Shown piece by piece: positions 7,203 to 13,158 of a stretch of DNA of 13,158 bases. The DNA is from Flavobacteriia bacterium. Lineage in GTDB: Bacteria; Bacteroidota; Bacteroidia; Flavobacteriales; Flavobacteriaceae. Position 1 is the first letter of the stretch; each line of letters starts with the position of its first letter. Location: NCBI GenBank assembly GCA_030626085.1, contig DAOUPQ010000033.1:1-13158 (forward strand). The letters run 5' to 3'. The notes beneath the pieces are model-generated. The model worked only from the letters and a program-made list of their open reading frames with translations, was not told the DNA's origin and made no database searches. The position numbers were made by a program, and so were the translations under genes.

Positions 7203-8015
7203 ATGACTAAAAAGATTTTAATTTACACATTGTTGATCATAGCATCATTAACCTTTTTATATCCATTTTATTGGATGGTTGTAGCATCATTAGCTCCGGA
7301 GAGTGAAATAGGCAGTTTAACATTTTTGCCTTCTAGTTTTTCTTGGCATAGTTATACGCAAATGTTTTCAAAAATTCCTATTGGCAAGGCATTTTTTAAC
7401 AGTATGATTACAGCTACTATAACAACGATAGGAGTAATTACATTTTCTTCAATGGTTGGATACGCACTTGCAAAAATGGAATTTAGAGGGAGAAAAGCGA
7501 TATTTTATATCATCATTTTTACAATGACGCTCCCTTTTCAAATTACATTAATACCAAATTATATTACAATGGTAAAATTAGGATTGGTAGATACTTATGC
7601 AGCTTTAATACTTCCGTTTATGTTAAATGCTTTTGCAATATTGATGTTCAGACAGGCATTTATGACCATTCCACAAGCCTTAATTGATGCAGCAAGAATA
7701 GATGGTTGTAGTGAAATAAGAATAATATTTCAAGTATTGTTTCCAAATATAATTCCTACAATAGTTACTGTAGGAATCTTATCGTTTATGAATTCATGGA
7801 ACGAAGTATTATGGCCATTGATTGTTATAAGGGATGAAAGTTTAATGACGATGCCTCAAATGGTTACTCTATTTTCTGTAGGAGGAAGGTCAGAAGCACA
7901 GCTGGGTGTAAAACTAGCAGCAGCAGTTGTTTTGGCTTTACCAATAATGATAGCCTACGGGTTTTTTCAAAAATACTTTATACAAAGTATGGCGAGTTCT
8001 GGAATTAAAGAATAG
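7203..8015 (+). CDS. CUT1 sugar ABC transporter permease, MalG/UgpE type
   Basis: This 270-residue inner-membrane subunit has about six membrane helices: near 5-27, 66-90, 100-118, 132-150, 180-200 and 234-255. The EAA loop at 162-181, DAARIDGCSEIRIIFQVLFP, contains the conserved glycine (Gly168) and contacts the ATPase. The N-terminal SLTFLYPFYWMVVASL, FLPSSFSWHSYTQMF, and the central MTLPFQITLIPNY followed by LGLVDTYAALILP are standard for MalG/UgpE/LacG homologues. It forms the second half of the channel with the preceding permease. It ends in TAG, with an in-frame TAA five codons later; this matters for judging the amber codon in the next gene, which begins 19 bp downstream. Confidence 0.95.
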   Translation: MTKKILIYTLLIIASLTFLYPFYWMVVASLAPESEIGSLTFLPSSFSWHSYTQMFSKIPIGKAFFNSMITATITTIGVITFSSMVGYALAKMEFRGRKAIFYIIIFTMTLPFQITLIPNYITMVKLGLVDTYAALILPFMLNAFAILMFRQAFMTIPQALIDAARIDGCSEIRIIFQVLFPNIIPTIVTVGILSFMNSWNEVLWPLIVIRDESLMTMPQMVTLFSVGGRSEAQLGVKLAAAVVLALPIMIAYGFFQKYFIQSMASSGIKE

Positions 8016-8034
8016 ATAATATTTAAATAAATTA

Positions 8035-9489
8035 ATGAAAATAAAAAGATCAAATATTCAGATTAAGGCGAATCCTAAAAGAGTTATAATCAACTTTTTA
8101 GATTTAGGAATCAATACAAATAACACTAGTAGAGTAAACCGTTTAATTGATAGTCTTTTGTCTATTTCTGAAAATGAATTAGATAATATTTATAAAGAAA
8201 TTAAAAAGAACTTTGCATTTAGGCACAGAAATTTTGAACATTATTTAAAACAAAATTTTAGAATAATAGAATCAGAACTACCTGATGATATAGTAATTTC
8301 AGAAATTAGGAGATTGGTGATTGGTGCCTACTTTTCAAAAGAATATTCTATTCAATCGGCAGCACTTTTTAATCCGTCAATGGTAGCACATCCAAATCAA
8401 GATGGATTAAAACAAGGTGAAAAACGTTTTATAATCAGCTTAAGGTCTGTTGGTGAAGGACATATTTCTTCTATTGAATTTAGAAGTGGTATTGTTGATG
8501 TTAAAGGAAATATAACCCTGGATGAAGAAACAGGCTTCGCATCATGTTCTGAAAAAAGTCTAAATAAAGTTTATTTTAAAAGTAATATATTAAAAAACAC
8601 AGTGGTTCTCAAAGATTTTAATCAATCTATATTAGAGGTTTTTGATGAAAAGTTTAGCTATGATGACTATCTGGAAAAGTAGAGATCAAATGTATTTTCA
8701 ACATTTGATAAAAAAACTCAAGAACAATTATTTCAAATTTTAGATACCAACTATAATGTAGAAACAGATAAAGATGCTCTAATTTGTGAGCGTGTAATTT
8801 TTCCGAATGCAATAGGAGAATCTATGGGAATGGAAGATGTTCGTTTTGTAGTATTTACTGAAAATGGAAAAACAGAATATATAGGAACTTATACAGCCTA
8901 TAACGGACATAAAATTTCCCCTCAATTAATTCTTACAGAAGATTTTGTTCATTTTAAGGCTCGTTCCATGTATGGTGCTGCTGTAAGTGATAAGGGAATG
9001 GCGCTCTTTCCTGAAAAAATTAATGGCAAATATGCAATGATAGGTAGGCAAGGAGGTGAGAACATTACCATTATGTATTCTGATGATCTATTTATTTGGG
9101 ATGATTATAAAATAATAATGAAACCTCAGGATACTTGGGGTTATGTACAATTAGGGAATAGTGGTTCTCCATTAAAAACCAAACACGGTTGGTTATTGAT
9201 TACACATGTAGTTGGACCTATGCGAAAATATGTATTGGGCGTAATTTTATTAGATCTGGAAGATCCTTCAAAAATCATTAAAAAACTTAATAAACCACTA
9301 TTATCTCCAAATGAAGAAGAACGAGAAGGCTATGTTCCTAATGTGGTTTATTCTTGTGGCTCAATGGTTCATGAAGGAAATTTAATATTACCCTATGCGA
9401 TGTCGGATTCTGCAACAACATTTGCTACTATTAATATTGAAGAGATCATTGCTGAAATGAATATTTATAAAATAGAAAGTGTTGTTTAA
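8035..9489 (+). pseudogene. Long-type GH130 glycoside phosphorylase/hydrolase gene interrupted by in-frame TAG (8680-8682)
   Basis: A single frame runs from ATG at 8035 to TAA at 9487-9489, giving 484 codons broken once, by TAG at codon 216. Before the stop the product has the N-terminal region typical of long GH130 proteins: RHRNFEHYL (63-71), IGAYFSKEYSIQSAALFNPS (96-115), SLRSVGEGHISSIEFR (135-150). After the stop the frame stays open through 47 codons without a start and continues with catalytic-domain motifs: GMEDVR (265-270, probable general-acid Asp268), DKGMALFPEKINGKYAMIGR, GNSGSPLKTKHGWLL, VGPMRKY and YVPNVVYSCGSM. GH130 enzymes cleave beta-mannosidic bonds by phosphorolysis or hydrolysis, usually in the cytoplasm, and this one has no signal peptide. 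The stop separates the leading part from the catalytic Asp. Reinitiation at ATG 8824 would start at the catalytic motif and omit half the protein. Causes could be true inactivation, a sequencing error (one base), or stop readthrough. Confidence 0.85.
8680..8682 (+). other. In-frame amber codon inside the GH130 gene
   Basis: The frame reads DDYLEK, TAG, RSNVFSTFDKK. Coding character and GH130 similarity continue on both sides with no frame change and no gap in the expected sequence. A single substitution from CAG, AAG, GAG, TTG, TCG, TGG, TAT or TAC would produce it. No other lesion is visible in the remaining 268 codons, which points to a recent change, an error, or tolerated readthrough. Confidence 0.9.
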
Positions 9490-10747
9490 AAATAAAAAAA
9501 ACATATTAACCTTAGTTATAATTCTTTTGATCTACGTATCGTGTGCAACAAATAAAAAGACAGAACACGTTTCAAATGATAGTATCAATTTTGATCATTT
9601 TAATCATTTATATAAAGAAATATTTTTAAATGAAGAAAAAGTTGGAATAGTTCATATTTATAGTGAATATCCAGATTATGAGTTTGAAATAGAGCCAAAA
9701 GAAGGTTTTACTTGTGTAGATGATGTTGCCAGGGCAATTGTGATGTTGTCAAAGTATTTAAAAGAGAATGAAAAAGATAAAGAAGCTTTTGATAAATTGA
9801 AAAACCTTACAAAGTTTGTCTTACAAATGCAGCATGTAAATGGGTATTTTAATAATTTTATTTGGAATGACTTATCTATTAATACAACCTATAAAACTTC
9901 AGTAGCTGAATTGAATTGGTGGTCTTTTAGAGCTTTATGGGGTTTGGAGTCTGCATATCCATTAATAAAAGCAGACAAAGATTTGGAAAATAGAATTAGA
10001 GAGGCTACAGATAAATTACTAATAAATATAAAGAGAGATCTGCCAATAACTAATTTAGAAACAGAATTTGTAGAGACCATAGAAGTGCCTGCTTGGTTAC
10101 CTCAAAAATATGCGTCTGATCAATCGGCATTATTGATTTTGGGTTTGCTAAAAAATTATGAACGAACTCGAGATAACGATATTAAATTATTGATAGATGC
10201 TTTGGCGAAAGGAATTATGCTCATGCAAAAGGGTGATGCTGATAACTATCCTTATGGTGCATTTTTAAGTTGGCAAAATTTGTGGCATGCCTGGGGAAAT
10301 AGTCAGGCGTATGCATTATTGAAAGCGGGACAAGCATTAGATAATCAAACCTATATAGACAGTGCGTTAAAAGAGATCGATAATTTCTACCCGTATTTAT
10401 TGAATAATGGTTTTGCGGAAGCTTTTTGGATAAAAAGGAAGGGAGAGAATTATATTGAAATAAAACGCAATGCATATCCTCAAATAACTTATGGTTTACG
10501 GCCTATGGTTTGGGCAACAGTTGAAGCTTATAAATATTCAAATAATAAAAAATATCTAAATCTTGCTATAGATCTTGAATCGTGGCTATCTGGAAATAAT
10601 GATGCTAAAAGTGTGCTATATAATCCGGCAACAGGAATATGTTTTGATGGTATTATTAATAAAGATGAAATTAATAGAAATTCAGGAGCAGAATCAACCA
10701 TAGAAAGCTTGTTGATTTTATTGGAAATGAAAAAGTTAAGAAAATAA
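9479..10747 (+). CDS. Lipoprotein with (alpha/alpha)6 glycosidase-like features
   Basis: This 422-residue lipoprotein starts with a non-ATG codon. In-frame TAG at 9473-9475 blocks any earlier start, and a proper signal peptide (FKNKKNILTLVIILLIYVSC, Cys22) follows GTG at 9479 or TTG at 9482, so one of these two is the start. The gene overlaps the end of the GH130 gene by 11 nt. The mature part is helical, with motifs spread along its length: EGFTCVDDVARAIVML (75-90), QMQHVNGYFNNFIW, ELNWWSFRALWGLESAYP, SDQSALLILGLL, WQNLWHAWGNSQAYALLKAG, YGLRPMVWATVEAY and SGAESTIESLLILLEM. Regular helix pairs rich in Trp and acidic residues suggest a six-hairpin glycosidase fold. I recall related proteins with a GYC(T/V)DDNARA motif near GH130 genes in other bacteria. 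Asp81/Asp82 could be catalytic, but this is inference. It would act in the periplasm or at the surface, unlike its cytoplasmic neighbours. No characterised relative is known to me. Confidence 0.72.
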   Translation: MLFKNKKNILTLVIILLIYVSCATNKKTEHVSNDSINFDHFNHLYKEIFLNEEKVGIVHIYSEYPDYEFEIEPKEGFTCVDDVARAIVMLSKYLKENEKDKEAFDKLKNLTKFVLQMQHVNGYFNNFIWNDLSINTTYKTSVAELNWWSFRALWGLESAYPLIKADKDLENRIREATDKLLINIKRDLPITNLETEFVETIEVPAWLPQKYASDQSALLILGLLKNYERTRDNDIKLLIDALAKGIMLMQKGDADNYPYGAFLSWQNLWHAWGNSQAYALLKAGQALDNQTYIDSALKEIDNFYPYLLNNGFAEAFWIKRKGENYIEIKRNAYPQITYGLRPMVWATVEAYKYSNNKKYLNLAIDLESWLSGNNDAKSVLYNPATGICFDGIINKDEINRNSGAESTIESLLILLEMKKLRK

Positions 10748-11826
10748 TGCAAAAAATTGATCTGTGTAAACCGGTATTACGTTATAAGAATAATCCAATT
10801 TTGACTTCTACAGAAGTCAATAAAGTCTGGACAGACCCTAGACTGCAAGTAATAACAGTTCATAATGCAGGAATAACGGAATATAATGGCGAGATTATTA
10901 TGTTATTTCGTTCACACTTGCGTAATGGCATATCTGTACTGGGAATAGCCAGAAGTAAAAACGGATTGGATAATTGGCATGTTGATGAGAAACCAGCAAT
11001 GCTACCTTGTACTAAAGATAACAATTTTGCTAAAGGTGTTGATATTGATGGATTAATTGATAATGAACAAGGTGGAGTTGAGGATCCGAGAATTTGTAAA
11101 ATTGGTGATATTTATTATATAACTTATAGTGCATATCATCCTACAATAGCGCATAGAGTTAGAGTTTCATTGGCAACAACTAAAGATTTTATATCATTTA
11201 AGCGATATGGACCTCTTTTAAAAACCGATATGAGAAATGTGGTTATTTTTCCTGAAAAAATAAAAGGGAAATATTATGGATTATTCCGTCCAAATGACAA
11301 TACACAAGAACATACAGGAGGATTTTTTAAACAAATTAAAATTGGAACAACTAAAAACATTGAAGAAGGAAATTGGCGTGTTATAGATCAACCGATAATG
11401 ATGCAAAAAGATGGCCCCAGCAGTTTTTCAGATAAGATTGGTCCTGGTGCAACTCCTATTAGAACAAAATATGGATGGATAAATATTTTTCATGGAGTTA
11501 GAAGCACTATGGATGGAAATCCTTATGTTTTAGGGGTTGCCTTACATGATCTGGAGAATCCAAAAAAAGTTAAAGTATCGAATATTCCATTATTATTTCC
11601 TTCTAAATCAGACTGTATTGTAGCAGATGATAGTTATGTACATGTGCCTAATGTGGTTTTTAGTTGTGGTGCATTAAGAAAAGATAATGGAGATATTTAT
11701 ATTTATTATGGAGGAAATGATACGGTAATGAATGTAGCCATAACACATGAAGATGTTTTAGCTGAGTTATGTAAAAAGTATCCTCAAAACCCGATTACTG
11801 GAAGACCATTATATCCATTGAATTAA
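10747..11826 (+). CDS. GH130 family beta-mannoside phosphorylase or mannosidase
   Basis: This 359-residue protein has no signal peptide and is presumably cytoplasmic. It has a five-bladed beta-propeller pattern and the GH130 signature GGVEDPRICKIGDIYYITY (109-127), in which Asp113 is the expected general acid. Other family motifs are LFRSHLRNGISVLGIARS (53-70), VVIFPEKIKGKYYGLFRP, GPGATPIRTKYGWI, HVPNVVFSCGA (299-309) and IYYGGNDTVMNVA. Known GH130 members use phosphate to split beta-mannosyl disaccharides or oligosaccharides to mannose 1-phosphate; others are beta-1,2-mannosidases. I cannot decide between them without aligning the phosphate-binding Arg and His residues. It is clearly a different subtype from the long GH130 in the same operon and has no lesion, so it may supply the working enzyme. 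Its ATG overlaps the stop of the preceding gene by one base (TAATG), indicating translational coupling. Confidence 0.92.
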   Translation: MQKIDLCKPVLRYKNNPILTSTEVNKVWTDPRLQVITVHNAGITEYNGEIIMLFRSHLRNGISVLGIARSKNGLDNWHVDEKPAMLPCTKDNNFAKGVDIDGLIDNEQGGVEDPRICKIGDIYYITYSAYHPTIAHRVRVSLATTKDFISFKRYGPLLKTDMRNVVIFPEKIKGKYYGLFRPNDNTQEHTGGFFKQIKIGTTKNIEEGNWRVIDQPIMMQKDGPSSFSDKIGPGATPIRTKYGWINIFHGVRSTMDGNPYVLGVALHDLENPKKVKVSNIPLLFPSKSDCIVADDSYVHVPNVVFSCGALRKDNGDIYIYYGGNDTVMNVAITHEDVLAELCKKYPQNPITGRPLYPLN

Positions 11827-11856
11827 ATTTTATAAGAGCAATTAACATATATAATT

Positions 11857-12957
11857 ATGGGAGAAGTAAGACTATCAAATATTAAAAAGGTGTATCCTGG
11901 TGGAGCAGAAGCAGTAAAAGGAATAAATTGTGAAATAAAAGATAAAGAATTTATGGTTTTAGTTGGGCCATCAGGATGTGGGAAATCCACTGTTTTAAGA
12001 ATGATAGCCGGCCTTGAAGAAATCAGTGATGGTGAATTATTTATTGGAGATAAAAAAGTCAACGATGTTGCGGCAAGTGACCGTGGAATTGCAATGGTTT
12101 TTCAAAATTATGCTTTGTATCCACATATGAATTCTTATGAAAACATGGCATTTGGATTAAAGATCAAAAAAGTTCCAAAAGATGAAATAAAGGAAAGGGT
12201 AATGTCTGCTGCAAAAATATTAAATGTTGAATCACTTTTAGATAGAAAACCCGGAAAAATGTCGGGAGGACAACGTCAAAGAATAGCAATAGGCAGAGCA
12301 ATAGTTCGCCGACCTGAAGTGTTTTTGTTTGATGAACCTTTAAGTAATTTAGACGCAAAATTACGTAGTAAAATGCGTATAGAATTAGCAAAATTGCATA
12401 AAAAATTGGATACTACTATGATCTACGTTACCCATGATCAGGTAGAAGCCATGACTTTAGGTGAAAGAATAATTGTAATGAAGGATGGTGAAATTATGCA
12501 AATCGCTACACCAATAGATCTATTTAATGATCCTCAAAATAAATTTGTAGCAGAATTTATTGGTTCGCCTCAAATGAATTTTATTGATGGTAGAATAAAA
12601 ATTCAAGAGGACAAACTCGTATTTAAAGATAAAAACAATACCATTTTTGACCTATCTAAACTTGAATTTAATAATTTAAAGGAAAATGTAGGTAAAGAAG
12701 TTTCTTTAGGAATTAGATCTGAAAATTTACGTGGAAAACAAGGAAAATTAAAAAACTATACTATATTAAAAGTTAATGTAGTTGCTATAGAGCTCTTAGG
12801 AAACCAGAAACATATCTATTTAGATTATAATGGTTTAGAAATGGTAGCAACTTTTAGGTCAGATGTTGAAGTAGAACTCAATTCTATTATTGAAATATAT
12901 TTAGATCTAAATAAAGCTTATATTTTTGATAAAGAAACCGGGAAGAGAATTTATTAG
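11857..12957 (+). CDS. CUT1 sugar ABC transporter ATPase, MalK/UgpC/MsmK type
   Basis: This 366-residue cytoplasmic ATPase would power import through the two permeases of the same operon. The nucleotide-binding domain has Walker A GPSGCGKST (37-45), Q-loop Gln83 in VFQNYALYPH, signature MSGGQRQR (135-142), Walker B VFLFDEP with catalytic Glu160, D-loop SNLDAKLR (163-170) and H-loop His193 in VTHDQ. The NPxNxF-like regulatory junction reads IGSPQMNFIDG (235-245). It leads into a TOBE/OB-fold domain reaching the end, with LGIRSENL typical of MalK-type proteins. The length is normal for the family. It is the last gene of the operon, 30 bp after the GH130 gene, and ends in TAG with a TAA five codons later. 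A dedicated ATPase makes the transporter self-sufficient. Confidence 0.95.
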   Translation: MGEVRLSNIKKVYPGGAEAVKGINCEIKDKEFMVLVGPSGCGKSTVLRMIAGLEEISDGELFIGDKKVNDVAASDRGIAMVFQNYALYPHMNSYENMAFGLKIKKVPKDEIKERVMSAAKILNVESLLDRKPGKMSGGQRQRIAIGRAIVRRPEVFLFDEPLSNLDAKLRSKMRIELAKLHKKLDTTMIYVTHDQVEAMTLGERIIVMKDGEIMQIATPIDLFNDPQNKFVAEFIGSPQMNFIDGRIKIQEDKLVFKDKNNTIFDLSKLEFNNLKENVGKEVSLGIRSENLRGKQGKLKNYTILKVNVVAIELLGNQKHIYLDYNGLEMVATFRSDVEVELNSIIEIYLDLNKAYIFDKETGKRIY

Positions 12958-12984
12958 AACAATATATTTTAAATATCTAAATAT

Positions 12985-13020
12985 AAAAAAAGCAGTAAAA
13001 ATATTTTACTGCTTTTTTTT
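12985..13020. terminator. Bidirectional intrinsic terminator between the ATPase operon and susD
   Basis: GCAGTAAAA (12992-13000) pairs perfectly with TTTTACTGC (13004-13012) around an ATA loop. Seven A precede the stem (12985-12991) and eight T follow it (13013-13020), so each strand has a T-run after the hairpin. It lies between the two convergent genes, 27 bp past the ATPase stop and 24 bp past the susD stop, and would end both transcripts. Confidence 0.9.
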
Positions 13021-13043
13021 AAATCAATTAAATTCTTTAATAA

Positions 13044-13158
13044 TTAGTACCCTGGGTTTTGAATTAAATTAGGGTTTGATAGTAAGGCATTTGTTGGAAT
13101 TGGGAATAAATTTTTAGTTTCATCACCAACAGCTCCCGGGTCTTTAAACTCCCAATCA
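13044..13158 (-). CDS. SusD/RagB-family outer-membrane glycan-binding lipoprotein, C-terminal end only
   Basis: Only the last 37 residues and the TAA stop (13044-13046) lie in the window; the start is beyond the right edge. The translation begins DWEFKDPG and ends NLFPIPTNALLSNPNLIQNPGY. That ending (FPIP, then NPNLxQNPGY) is the very conserved C-terminus of SusD/RagB proteins, which sit on the cell surface and cap a SusC-type TonB-dependent transporter. By the usual susC-susD order, a susC gene should lie upstream, further to the right. The gene converges on the ABC-transport operon and shares its terminator, so it belongs to a separate transcript. It may serve the same glycan or a neighbouring locus. 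Confidence 0.92.
   Translation of the reverse strand, partial: DWEFKDPGAVGDETKNLFPIPTNALLSNPNLIQNPGY

Noticed and set aside
8035..8682. Treating the two GH130 halves as two separate subunit genes
   Set aside because: The second half has no start codon for 47 codons after the TAG although coding sequence continues there. The first ATG (8824) falls at the catalytic motif, so two designed genes are unlikely.
10221..10475. Minus-strand ORF antisense to the lipoprotein gene, and similar ones at 9889-10080 and 10528-10752
   Set aside because: They lie within a gene with continuous motifs on the plus strand, and the translations are low-complexity or unlike any family.
11823..12062. Minus-strand ORFs opposite the ATPase gene (also 12164-12391)
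   Set aside because: These are antisense shadows of the Walker A and signature regions of a well-supported ABC ATPase.
1..13158. Mobile element, phage, CRISPR, tRNA or rRNA content
   Set aside because: I found no transposase or integrase motif, spaced repeat array, tRNA-like cloverleaf or rRNA-like stretch on either strand.

Overview
The window is AT-rich DNA from a Bacteroidota bacterium, most likely a member of Flavobacteriia. The evidence is a SusD-family C-terminus at the right edge, lipoproteins with Bacteroidota-type signal peptides, FG-GAP/VCBS-repeat lipoproteins on the left, candidate promoters with the Bacteroidota -7 element TAnnTTTG, and almost no Shine-Dalgarno sequences. It looks like part of a carbohydrate-utilisation locus. 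I saw no rRNA, tRNA, CRISPR array, transposase or phage gene.

Layout. (1) Positions 1-1597, minus strand: two FG-GAP/VCBS lipoprotein genes. The upstream one (1597-1047) is a decayed remnant with a large internal deletion, a nonsense codon and a frameshift. The downstream one (1057 to beyond the left edge) is intact as far as it can be seen. (2) Positions 1598-1840: intergenic DNA with an orphan hairpin terminator, a 15-bp palindrome, a perfect 20-bp tandem repeat and a candidate promoter. (3) Positions 1841-3815, plus strand: a histidine kinase and OmpR-type response regulator pair that overlap by 8 nt. (4) Positions 3844-4767, minus strand: an AraC-family regulator, divergent from the operon that follows. 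(5) Positions 5000-12957, plus strand: one compact operon with a lipid-anchored sugar-binding protein, two CUT1 permeases, a long-type GH130 gene interrupted by an in-frame TAG, a lipoprotein with features of an (alpha/alpha)6 glycosidase, a second intact GH130 gene, and a MalK/UgpC-type ATPase. (6) A strong bidirectional terminator at 12985-13020, then the 3' end of a convergent susD gene.

How the genes fit together (inference). A SusC/SusD pair, of which only the susD end is visible, would bring oligosaccharides across the outer membrane. The lipoprotein glycosidase-like protein could trim them in the periplasm or at the surface. The binding protein, permeases and ATPase would carry the product across the inner membrane, and the cytoplasmic GH130 enzymes would split it by phosphorolysis or hydrolysis. 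All characterised GH130 enzymes that I know act on beta-linked mannosides, so a beta-mannoside is the best guess for the substrate. The AraC regulator is the likely local controller.

The most notable points are a complete CUT1 ABC importer beside a SusD system in Bacteroidota, the GH130 gene split by one amber codon with both halves otherwise intact, and the decaying VCBS paralogue whose lesions can be reconstructed from the sequence.
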